Source: Candidatus Omnitrophota bacterium
GTDB taxonomy: Bacteria; Hinthialibacterota; Hinthialibacteria; Hinthialibacterales; JAKPRU01
Length of the DNA: 10,756 bases
Direction of reading: 5' to 3'
NCBI GenBank assembly: GCA_029557025.1
Contig: JAKPRU010000167.1
Coordinates: 1-10,756 of the forward strand
Under the pieces are notes generated by a model that saw nothing but the letters and a program-made list of their open reading frames with translations, had not been told where the DNA came from and did not search any database. Every line of letters begins with the position of its first letter. Within the stretch, counting starts at the first letter, position 1. Positions 1 through 6,918 of this stretch are shown here, piece after piece. The translations under genes were made by a program, and so were the position numbers.

Positions 1-28
1 GCCGATTGCGGGTTGGGGAAAGGTCTTT

Positions 29-93
29 GACAGGCAGGGACGCCTGTCCTGCTGGGAGGTGTGACAGGCAGGGACGCCTGTCCTACTGGGAGA
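29..93. repeat. Two tandem copies of a GACAGGC/GCCTGTC hairpin repeat
   Basis: Two near-identical units start at 29 and 63, a period of 34 nt. Each has a perfect 7-bp inverted repeat, GACAGGC at 29-35 and 63-69 paired with GCCTGTC at 42-48 and 76-82. The 6-nt loop is AGGGAC in both copies. Each unit is followed by the same tail, CCTRCTGGGAG. Read leftward they would form two RNA hairpins just after the stop of the TPR gene, but there is no T-run, so an intrinsic terminator is not supported. The form resembles dispersed hairpin repeats found between genes in many uncultivated bacteria. That comparison is from memory, not from a search. Confidence 0.85.
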
Positions 94-1822
94 GGGTGAG
101 AGCGCGCTGAATGGCTTTGCCTGCGGCAAGAGCATCTCCCATGGACAGATAGGCCATGCCAAGTTCGTGATGCGCCTGGGGGTCGTTGGGATTCAGCGCA
201 ACCGCATGCTCCAGATTTCGGACCGCCTCTTCCGCTTGTCCTTTCTCCCGAAGAACGATTCCCAAACCCAACAGAACAGAGAAGTTATCGGCATTCAGTG
301 TTTCTGCTGTTCGATAGCGCTCCTCTGCGCTCCGGAAATCACCGGACATGCGCGCCAAATCGCCCAGACGAACATGCGCCTGGACGCAATTAGGATCGAG
401 CGCCAATGCTTTGCGATAGGCCGATTCCGCCGCATCGAAGTCCCTGGAGCGCCAACACACATCGGCCAATTCGGCCCAAACATCCGGGCGTTCGGGATGT
501 TGTCGAGTCAGGCTAAGCAGGATGGATCGTGCCTTGGGGAACATCTCTCGCCCTGTATATATGCGCGCAAGCGCGAGCGCCGTTTCGCAGGAATCAGGGT
601 GACGCGCCGCGAGATTGGTCAGTCCCTGAACAGCCTCCTCGAAGTGACCGCTTTGCGACAGGAGAACGCACTCCGCGATTCGTATCCCCAAGTCACCGGG
701 CCGGAGAGCAAGGGCGCGTTCATAAGCCTGCAGAGCCTGATCGGTCCGGCCGAGCGCCTCCAGGCATTGGGCCAGCGGAACCAGGATTTCAACGGCATCC
801 CCGCCTTTCAACAGTTTACCGTAGACCTCCGCTGCGGCTTCGTACCGTTCAAGAAGCCGGTATGTTTTGCCCAATTCAGAAAGGACTTCCTCACTTGTAA
901 TGACGAGATCATGGGCCTCTTCGAGCAACGGAAGGGCCGCTTCGGGATGGCCGGACTGAAGATGAGAGCGTGCCTCGTCGAGCAGCTGTTGCTTGCGGAG
1001 TTCTTTCCCTTCGGGGGAGCTTTCGGTCAGCTTCTTTTCGAGTTTCTCCAGGATTTCCAGTCGCGGCTCATGTTTGACACCACGCAACGATTTCTCGAGC
1101 TGGACCTCCAGATCAACCCGTTCCTTGGAGGACAGATTGGAAGAGAGTTCCGTGATTCGGAGTCGGAGTTGCTCTTCGCGTTTTGCCTCGGATCGGACCT
1201 GTTCATCCAGGCGGTCTCTGAGGTCGAAGATCGATATGGCCAGTTCGATGAGTCCATCGCGGAATTCTCGGGTATCCTGAAGAAGGCGGGCGATTTTCTC
1301 CGATGTCGGGCGGTCATGACCGAGGACCTTCTGGATTTCATCCGCATCGGCCTGCTCCGAGACCAGTTTGCGAAGGTTACCGATCCGCTCCTCCACCCGC
1401 TTCAGAAGTTCGGTTTTACTGCTGAATTCTTTGGCCCTGGTTTCAAACTCGGTGACAATGTCCCATGCGGCCCTGGAATATCGATCGGTTTTTTTGCCGA
1501 CCTCGATGTCCCGTCCCGCCTCTCGGATCATGGCCTCGACCCGGTCAGCGTACCTGTCGCGAATCAGACGAATATATTCGCCGGTCTCATCTTTGCGGGG
1601 GTTGATTTGAAGGTTCGCTGCGAATCGCTCGATCGGCGCTCGAACGCGAGCGCGGGGACTGCCGCCAGGAGCGGAGGCTGGAGCCGGAGTCACGGCTGCC
1701 GTAGGAGAATCCTCCATACTGCCGCGTTGTTGACGCCGACGCTCCAACTCTGCCGCACCGAGGGACGCAATGTCCGAAGTCGGTTCTTTGCCGCCGGATG
1801 GCGACCCTGGAGGAATTGTCAT
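83..1822 (-). CDS. Tetratricopeptide-repeat protein with N-terminal helical/coiled-coil region
   Basis: The 579-residue protein has three zones. Residues 1 to about 75 are rich in Pro, Ser, Ala and Gly and look disordered. Residues about 80-285 are highly charged and probably helical or coiled-coil. From about 280 to the end there are eight or nine TPR units with a clear 34-residue period (near 311, 345, 379, 413, 447, 481, 515 and 549), showing typical A/G/Y-x-A spacing and endings such as ALALDP or AVALNP. TPRs bind protein partners, but none is evident here. I see no signal peptide or membrane segment, so it is probably cytoplasmic. The ATG at 1822 has GGAG 7 nt upstream. The TAG stop and last two codons lie in the tail of hairpin repeat copy 2, so the C-terminus may have been set by the repeat. 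The gene follows the ABC permease after about 100 nt on the same strand. Function unknown. Confidence 0.9.
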   Translation of the reverse strand: MTIPPGSPSGGKEPTSDIASLGAAELERRRQQRGSMEDSPTAAVTPAPASAPGGSPRARVRAPIERFAANLQINPRKDETGEYIRLIRDRYADRVEAMIREAGRDIEVGKKTDRYSRAAWDIVTEFETRAKEFSSKTELLKRVEERIGNLRKLVSEQADADEIQKVLGHDRPTSEKIARLLQDTREFRDGLIELAISIFDLRDRLDEQVRSEAKREEQLRLRITELSSNLSSKERVDLEVQLEKSLRGVKHEPRLEILEKLEKKLTESSPEGKELRKQQLLDEARSHLQSGHPEAALPLLEEAHDLVITSEEVLSELGKTYRLLERYEAAAEVYGKLLKGGDAVEILVPLAQCLEALGRTDQALQAYERALALRPGDLGIRIAECVLLSQSGHFEEAVQGLTNLAARHPDSCETALALARIYTGREMFPKARSILLSLTRQHPERPDVWAELADVCWRSRDFDAAESAYRKALALDPNCVQAHVRLGDLARMSGDFRSAEERYRTAETLNADNFSVLLGLGIVLREKGQAEEAVRNLEHAVALNPNDPQAHHELGMAYLSMGDALAAGKAIQRALTLSQ

Positions 1823-1879
1823 TTGTTATCTCCATGCTGTTTGTCTGATTATTGCAGATTTTCGGGCGCCGAGTAAATA

Positions 1880-1907
1880 GATTGCGGATTGCCGATTGAA
1901 GAATGGT
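1880..1907. repeat. Degenerate 7-bp tandem repeat (GATTGCG type)
   Basis: The gap between the permease stop and the TPR start holds consecutive 7-mers GATTGCG, GATTGCC, GATTGAA and then the more diverged GAATGGT. The same unit, preceded by GCC, appears at 1-10 (GCCGATTGCG), so both flanks of the TPR gene carry it. Nothing else is recognisable in this roughly 100-nt gap apart from the Shine-Dalgarno of the TPR gene. Confidence 0.6.
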
Positions 1908-1922
1908 AGGGGTGTGAGAGTA

Positions 1923-3587
1923 TTACAGCGGCCTAAACAGATCCACAATTCGTCGTCTCAATAAGCGAGCGGAGAACCACAGCCCCACCGCCAGGATCGA
2001 CATGCCCACTACCCCGAGGGCCGCCGCGCTCTGCGGTCCCTCGGTGGCGCGGGCGAACAGGCTGTACAGGCTCTTGGTCAGCGGATAGTCGTTCTCACGA
2101 AAGGCCAGAATCAACGAACATCCGACTTCCAGCAACGAAAAGATAAACGCCATAATCGCCCCCGCCAGGATGCTGGGGAACAACAGGGGCAATGTCACTT
2201 TCCGCCAGACACGGAACGCGGAACCGCCGAGAGAATACGCGGCTTCCTCCCAGGTGGCGGGAATAGCCGCGGCTCCGGCAGCGATGGATTTGACCATGTA
2301 CGGCAAACGACGGGTCGCATAAGCGATAATCAGGATCGGTATCGCGGAGTTCATCGGCGAGAGCGGGGTTCCCAGGAACAGGCTCAAATAGCCGAACGCA
2401 AGCAGAACGCCCGGAATGGCCAGGGGCAAGGTTGCCCCCAAGTCCAGCAGCCATCCCCACTCCACCCGCTTCCGAACCACCAGGTGAACAAGAATCAAAG
2501 CCAAGGTAACATCCACAATTGTCGCACACGCGCTCATCCAAAGACTGTTTGTCAACCCTCCCCACCCGATTGGGTCAAGCAGGCAACGGACATAGAACTC
2601 CGGTGTCAATGACTCCGGAAACACTGTCATCGCCCAACGTCCCGAAATGGAAATGAGAACGATCATCAAATGCGGCAGGATCGAAACTACCGCCAGCGGC
2701 ACGAGCCAGATCATCCTCAAAAAGAGAGGAATCCCGGTGAGCGGCATGGGACGCGGAGCGGATTCCCTGACTGAACGCCAAGCGACATTCTTACCGAGAA
2801 TCCACCGCGACAGGGCAAAAATCCCCAGCACGACCGCCAGCAACACCACCACCAGCGCGGACCCTACGGGAGACGAACCGATTTCACTGGTGGTGTCAAA
2901 GATTTTGACGGGGATCAAATAGCGATAATCGAATATGAGCGGCGCGCCGAGATCGGTCAGCGACCAGAGAAAGACAATCAGCATTCCGGCAACGAGAGTC
3001 GGGCGAAGCATCGGAAAGAGAACCTTCCTGGCACTCAGCCCGAAACCCGCGCCGAGCCCGGCAGCAGCTTCCTCCAGCGATCCCCGGGTCTGTGCCATGG
3101 GGCTTAACAGCATTAAGAAGAGCAACGGGAAGAAATGAAGGGTTTCGATGACAATAATCCCGAAGAGTTTCCCCGAACCGAGAATATCCAGCCCGTTCTC
3201 CGAGAGACCCAGGTATATCAACAGGAGATTGATCGGTCCGAATCGTCCCAGGATCAGCCTCATTCCGATTGCCCCGACAAACGGGGGAATGATGAGAGGC
3301 GCAAGCAACGCCATCAGGAGCAGAGTTCGACCGGGAAAGGTCCAACGTCCGACAGTCGCCGCGGCGGGCACGGCGATCAGGGTCGAGATCAGCGTGACGA
3401 CCAACGCCAGAAAGAGGCTGTTTGCCAGAAGCCCTCGCAGGTATGGGTCACTGATAGTATAGAAAAGATAATCCGGTGTAAGCTGTCCGTTGTCCCAGAC
3501 CGCATCTCGGAGGGTTGCCGCCAACGGCAGCACCAGAAACACAATCAGGAACAGAGCCACACATCCCGAAAGAAGAGCATTCTTCAT
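1923..3587 (-). CDS. Fused two-domain ABC transporter permease, iron(III)/thiamine (FbpB/ThiP) type
   Basis: This integral inner-membrane protein (554 residues from the chosen start) has two BPD_transp_1 permease halves with about 12 hydrophobic segments. Each half contains the cytoplasmic EAA loop that docks the ATPase. Counting from ATG 3587, these are EEAAAGLGAG near residues 172-181, ending in FPMLRP, and EEAAYSLGGS near 447-456, ending in LPLLFP. Length and duplicated layout match the FbpB/SfuB/ThiP group, which moves iron(III), thiamine or 2-aminoethylphosphonate. The substrate cannot be decided here. The open frame runs up to a TTG at 3623, but the ATG at 3587 puts Lys-Asn directly before the first membrane helix and fits better. 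Neither start has a convincing Shine-Dalgarno. A 5-bp hairpin (CGGCC 3607-3611, GGCCG 3616-3620) lies between them. No matching ATPase or binding protein is in the window. It is divergent from the sugar operon. Confidence 0.9.
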   Translation of the reverse strand: MKNALLSGCVALFLIVFLVLPLAATLRDAVWDNGQLTPDYLFYTISDPYLRGLLANSLFLALVVTLISTLIAVPAAATVGRWTFPGRTLLLMALLAPLIIPPFVGAIGMRLILGRFGPINLLLIYLGLSENGLDILGSGKLFGIIVIETLHFFPLLFLMLLSPMAQTRGSLEEAAAGLGAGFGLSARKVLFPMLRPTLVAGMLIVFLWSLTDLGAPLIFDYRYLIPVKIFDTTSEIGSSPVGSALVVVLLAVVLGIFALSRWILGKNVAWRSVRESAPRPMPLTGIPLFLRMIWLVPLAVVSILPHLMIVLISISGRWAMTVFPESLTPEFYVRCLLDPIGWGGLTNSLWMSACATIVDVTLALILVHLVVRKRVEWGWLLDLGATLPLAIPGVLLAFGYLSLFLGTPLSPMNSAIPILIIAYATRRLPYMVKSIAAGAAAIPATWEEAAYSLGGSAFRVWRKVTLPLLFPSILAGAIMAFIFSLLEVGCSLILAFRENDYPLTKSLYSLFARATEGPQSAAALGVVGMSILAVGLWFSARLLRRRIVDLFRPL

Positions 3588-3634
3588 GATCGAATGATGG
3601 AACGGACGGCCCTTTGGCCGCAAATCTGTCTGGG

Positions 3635-3649
3635 GTATCGTGACGATAC
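3635..3649. promoter_or_regulatory. Perfect 15-bp palindrome, candidate operator
   Basis: The sequence GTATCGTGACGATAC is a perfect inverted repeat with 7-bp arms around one central G at 3642. It sits in the divergent region between the leftward permease (48 nt from its ATG at 3587) and the rightward sugar operon (77 nt from its ATG at 3726). The odd-centred GTAT...ATAC shape is compatible with a dimeric repressor such as a GntR-type regulator, but no regulator gene is present. I saw no second copy by eye and no clear -35/-10 pair nearby. Confidence 0.45.
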
Positions 3650-3693
3650 TTTAGTGTTGCGGAGCGGGAATGTCGTGGTCGCCCGGCATTGAA

Positions 3694-3729
3694 GGGAAAT
3701 GGGACAAACAGGACAAACAGGACCGATGA
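3694..3729 (+). repeat. 9-bp tandem repeat (GACAAACAG type) spanning the operon start
   Basis: Four successive 9-mers are visible: GGGAAATGG (3694), GACAAACAG (3703), GACAAACAG (3712) and GACCGATGA (3721). Both possible ATG starts of the binding protein (3699 and 3726) lie inside units, and the AGGA at 3719-3722 that could serve as Shine-Dalgarno also belongs to the repeat. A related array, with GACAAATGG and GACGAATGG units, occurs at 8170-8196. Confidence 0.75.
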
Positions 3730-5045
3730 GATGGCGCTGCGTGTTTTCCAGTATATTATGCGTCGCAATGTGCTTAATGGTCGGGTGTGGTTCGCCCAAA
3801 GAGGGCCGTAACACCGATCCGAACACGCTGCGGTTTGCCCATTCCGAAACCGGCGGAACGATCAAGGATACCTATGATGAAATCTGTGCCGAGTTTGAGC
3901 GGCTCAATCCCGGTGTGCGGGTGATTCAGATTGCGATTGAGGATGAGGTCTACCAGGACCTTGGGCTGGTGAAGCTGTTTGCGGGTGGGAATCCCCCGGA
4001 TGTGTTTTTTCAGTGGGGCGGGTGGCTTGTGCAGCGAGACTATGCAGCGGGACGGGCCGCCGACCTGACCGAATACCTGGAGAAGGACGGTTGGAAAAAT
4101 GAGTTCTATGATTATGTCTGGCCGTGGACGGAAGTCGATGGCCGAATCTATATGATCCCCAATACCATCGGGATCACCACGATTCTCTGGTACAATGTGG
4201 ACTTGCTGAATACCCTTCAAGCGGGTGTTCCTGAAACCTGGCAGGAGTTTGTGGAAGTTTGTCGCAAAGCAAAAGAAGCGGGGCTGATACCGATCACGGC
4301 AGGCAATAACGACAAATGGGTGCTGGGAAACTGGGGCGCTCATATTATCTCGCGCGTGGCAGGGGAAGAACTCTATAAGCAAACTCTGAATCTTGCTCCC
4401 GGGACGAAATTTGCGTCTCCTGACTTCATACAAGGTCTTAAGCTGCTTCAGGAGCTTCAACAATCGGGATTTTTCAATCCGGGCGTGATCGGACTGACGG
4501 ATGAGGAAGGGCAGATGACGTTTCGAACCGGGGAAGCATTGTTCCATCCGATCGGTTCCTGGGTACTGGACTATTGGATCAATGAGGTCCCGGAGTTGCA
4601 TTTCGATTTCATCAATACTCCTCGCATTCCGGGAGGAAAAGGGAATCAGGAAAGCGTGCTGGGTGTGATTTCAGGATTTATGATGTACAAGGAGTGCCCA
4701 CGGAAGGAGCTGGCGATCCGTTTTCTGCGGCATTTCCATTCGGTGGAATCCCAACGTCGCCTGATCAAGTCATCCGGGGTATTCACCGCGGTGAAGGCGG
4801 CCATGGAGGGGGAATTGGAGCCGCACCTTGCCAAAATGCGTGACTTGGCGGAATCCACGCCGGTTCTGGTGCCCCCGGGGGATACGGGGTTCCGTACCGA
4901 TGTGGCACGGCATTTTTATGATGCAATCAACAGTGTTGTCGGGGGACTTTCCACACCGGAGGAGGCGCTTAAACGGTGTGACCGCCGGATTGAACGTCTC
5001 CGCGCACACGATGCCCTGGTGCTTTCGGGAGGCAAGAAACCATGA
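3726..5045 (+). CDS. ABC transporter family-1 sugar-binding lipoprotein
   Basis: The 439-residue protein looks like a family-1 extracellular solute-binding protein that delivers a sugar or oligosaccharide to the two permeases encoded downstream. It opens with MRWRC and a hydrophobic stretch ending LMVGC, a lipoprotein signal with Cys21 as the lipidated residue. Met at -3 of the lipobox is atypical. The body has family features: an opening strand (LRFAHSE) followed by a helix ending FERLNPG, then GNPPDVFFQW, a DLTEYL segment, VDGRIYMIP, LWYNVDLL, and PETWQEFVE. An ATG at 3699 is in frame but would add nine repeat-encoded residues (MGQTGQTGP) in front of the signal peptide, so 3726 is preferred. 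Its TGA stop overlaps the next start by 4 nt (ATGA). The exact sugar is unknown. Confidence 0.93.
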   Translation: MRWRCVFSSILCVAMCLMVGCGSPKEGRNTDPNTLRFAHSETGGTIKDTYDEICAEFERLNPGVRVIQIAIEDEVYQDLGLVKLFAGGNPPDVFFQWGGWLVQRDYAAGRAADLTEYLEKDGWKNEFYDYVWPWTEVDGRIYMIPNTIGITTILWYNVDLLNTLQAGVPETWQEFVEVCRKAKEAGLIPITAGNNDKWVLGNWGAHIISRVAGEELYKQTLNLAPGTKFASPDFIQGLKLLQELQQSGFFNPGVIGLTDEEGQMTFRTGEALFHPIGSWVLDYWINEVPELHFDFINTPRIPGGKGNQESVLGVISGFMMYKECPRKELAIRFLRHFHSVESQRRLIKSSGVFTAVKAAMEGELEPHLAKMRDLAESTPVLVPPGDTGFRTDVARHFYDAINSVVGGLSTPEEALKRCDRRIERLRAHDALVLSGGKKP

Positions 5046-5941
5046 GACAGAGATCGGTTCCGTTCCGTGGTTGGGTGACGCCGGTTTTGTTTGTTCTTCC
5101 GGCGTTTGTGCTGTTCGCGGGAACTGTCCTCCTTCCCACAATCGGGACCGGTGTGTGCAGTTTTATGGAGATTCGCACGGGGTTGGGATGGCAATGGGTG
5201 GGGCTGTGGAACTATACGGACGCGCTGTTTCGGGATGACGTGTTTCTCCTGTCCATCGCGAATAATTTCGGCTATCTGTTTGCCACACTGATTGTGGAAG
5301 TTCTGTTCGGTCTCGTGGTGGCATTGATTGTGAACATGAAATATCCCGGATTTCATATCTTTCGAGTCCTTTTTTTCACTCCCATGATGCTTTCACTTGT
5401 TGTGGTGGGATTGATCTGGAAGTTCGTATATCACCCCATGTATGGGATTCTCAATCAGCTGCTCAGGAGCGTGGGTTTCGAGAACCTGATGTGGCCCTGG
5501 CTGGCGCATCCGTATACCGCGCTGCCGGCGGTTTGCGTGGTGTCCGGGTGGATTTACGCGGGATTTTACATGATGCTGTTTTATGCGGGGCTTCAGCGGA
5601 TTCCCGTATCCCTGGTAGAAAGCGCGCGAATTGACGGGGCCTCGGAGTTCCAGTGTATTCGTCATGTCAATATTCCATTGCTCAGGGAAGTGATGGCTGT
5701 GTGTATCTTGATTTGCTCCACGGGGGCATTTCGAGCATTCGACCTGTTCTATGTGATGACACCGGACGGCGGGCCGGACCATTACAGCGAAATGGTGGCG
5801 ACCTGGCTGGTTCGGGAGGCATTCGATTTCGACCACCTCGGCTATGGAAGCGCGCTCGCGGTCATCATGACGGCACTGGTTTTCCTGTTGACACTGATCT
5901 ACCAGATTTACCAGTATCGGCGGGAGGTAATTGAGTTCTAA
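5042..5941 (+). CDS. Sugar ABC transporter permease, MalF/UgpA-like
   Basis: This is a 299-residue inner-membrane permease with about six hydrophobic segments, the first at residues about 12-32. The usual EAA loop lies near residues 193-214 (ESARIDGAS followed by IPLL), the docking site for the ATPase. The motif D-G-G-P near 252-254 and a Tyr/Arg-rich C-terminus (YQIYQYRREVIEF) are typical of the family. It would form a heterodimer with the following permease and receive substrate from the preceding lipoprotein. The start has GGGAGG at 5027-5032, 9 nt upstream, and overlaps the binding-protein stop, suggesting translational coupling. Length is normal for the family. Confidence 0.95.
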   Translation: MRQRSVPFRGWVTPVLFVLPAFVLFAGTVLLPTIGTGVCSFMEIRTGLGWQWVGLWNYTDALFRDDVFLLSIANNFGYLFATLIVEVLFGLVVALIVNMKYPGFHIFRVLFFTPMMLSLVVVGLIWKFVYHPMYGILNQLLRSVGFENLMWPWLAHPYTALPAVCVVSGWIYAGFYMMLFYAGLQRIPVSLVESARIDGASEFQCIRHVNIPLLREVMAVCILICSTGAFRAFDLFYVMTPDGGPDHYSEMVATWLVREAFDFDHLGYGSALAVIMTALVFLLTLIYQIYQYRREVIEF

Positions 5942-6807
5942 TGTCCGAGACCTCCGCATCCCGTCCGTTCCAATTCTCCCCGCCGGTTCTCGTGCTGTAT
6001 GCTTTTCTGATTGCGGTCAGCGCGGCAATGTTCTTTCCGCTGATCTGGATGACTTACTCCTCATTCAAGGCAACGAGCTATGAAATCATGCTGAACCCCT
6101 GGGGATTCCCGAAAGACTGGGATTTGTCGCGCATTGCCGCTCAGTACGCTTACACCTGGACTAAGGGGAACATCGGGACCTATGTATGGAACAGCGTTGC
6201 AGTTACTCTTGCGACGCTGGTTATCGTATTGGTTTGTTCCAGCATGGCGGCTTATGCCTTTTCGCGACTCTGGTTTCCGGGAAGAGATACGATTTTCACC
6301 ATTTTCCTGATCGGGTTGATTATACCGACGGAAGCGTTTCTGATCCCGCTGTTTCTCGAGTTTCGGGAGCTGAACCTGCTGGATACGCGCTGGTGCCTGA
6401 TCCTGGCATACAGCGGGACGGCACTGCCGCTGTCGATCTATATCCTTCGGGCATTCATGGTGAATCTGCCCCGTGATCTGGATGAGAGTGCGATTATCGA
6501 CGGGTGTACGAGTTGGGGGGTATTCGGACGAATCATCGTCCCGCTCATCACGCCTGCGCTTGCCACGGTGGGGATTTTCACCGCGCTGGGAGCCTGGAAC
6601 GAATTCCTGCTGGCATTAATTTTCATTGAATCCGAATCTCTCAAGACACTTCCGCTGGGGCTTTTGGCCTTCTATGGATACCACAAAGTGGAGTATCATT
6701 ATCTGTTATGCGGATTGACCATAACAACAATCCCAATGATTGCAATTTACCTGATATTCCAGCGGCAGATCGTTGAGGGGCTGACGGCGGGGGCATTAAA
6801 GGAGTAG
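5941..6807 (+). CDS. Sugar ABC transporter permease, MalG/UgpE-like
   Basis: This is the second half of the importer channel, 288 residues with about six membrane segments. Family hallmarks are the FFPLIWMTYSSFK stretch after the first helix, AAYAFSRL near 103-110, the EAA loop at about 182-204 (DESAIIDGCTSW followed by IVPL), and the C-terminal IVEGLTAGALKE. The ATG shares one base with the preceding stop (TAATG) and has GGGAGG at 5922-5927, 13 nt away, so coupling to the upstream gene is likely. No nucleotide-binding subunit follows. The next gene is an aminotransferase after 111 nt. ATPase-less sugar importers of this type usually borrow a MsiK/MalK-like ATPase; that is family knowledge, not seen here. 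Confidence 0.95.
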   Translation: MSETSASRPFQFSPPVLVLYAFLIAVSAAMFFPLIWMTYSSFKATSYEIMLNPWGFPKDWDLSRIAAQYAYTWTKGNIGTYVWNSVAVTLATLVIVLVCSSMAAYAFSRLWFPGRDTIFTIFLIGLIIPTEAFLIPLFLEFRELNLLDTRWCLILAYSGTALPLSIYILRAFMVNLPRDLDESAIIDGCTSWGVFGRIIVPLITPALATVGIFTALGAWNEFLLALIFIESESLKTLPLGLLAFYGYHKVEYHYLLCGLTITTIPMIAIYLIFQRQIVEGLTAGALKE

Positions 6808-6905
6808 GGAACAATTAGGAATTAAGAATTAAAAGTCAAGGTGAAAGGTCAAGAGTCAAAATCAAAATTGAAAACGATATTAAGAGCAAAAAGTTAAAAA
6901 TCCTG
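6808..6905 (+). repeat. AT-rich low-complexity leader with short direct repeats
   Basis: About 100 nt of purine- and A-rich sequence contrasts sharply with the GC-rich flanking genes. It consists of degenerate direct repeats: AATTAGG/AATTAAG/AATTAAA at 6812-6833, then AGTCAAGG, GGTCAAGA, AGTCAAAA and ATCAAAATTG variants. No clear hairpin terminator, riboswitch-like fold or promoter box stands out. It may separate the transporter operon from the aminotransferase gene or serve as an unstructured 5' leader. Confidence 0.55.
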
Positions 6906-6912
6906 AAGGAGG
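6906..6912 (+). promoter_or_regulatory. Strong Shine-Dalgarno AAGGAGG
   Basis: A perfect AAGGAGG lies 6 nt before the ATG at 6919 and 9 nt before a second ATG at 6922. It touches the in-frame TTG at 6913, leaving no room for the ribosome to use that codon, so it fixes the aminotransferase start at 6919 or 6922. Confidence 0.85.
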
Positions 6913-6918
6913 TTGTTT

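Noticed and set aside
167..1876. A 569-codon open frame on the + strand opposite the TPR gene
   Set aside because: It lies wholly antisense to a gene with clear 34-residue TPR periodicity and a good Shine-Dalgarno. Its translation has no recognisable domain and reads as a shadow caused by the codon bias of the real gene.
3135..3692. A 185-codon + strand frame in the permease region
   Set aside because: It is antisense to the membrane segments of the FbpB-like permease. The translation is rich in Arg, Gln, Asp and His with no motif, as expected from the reverse of hydrophobic codons.
3774..4601. A 275-codon - strand frame opposite the binding-protein gene
   Set aside because: It is fully antisense to a gene with a signal peptide and family motifs, and its own product shows no domain.
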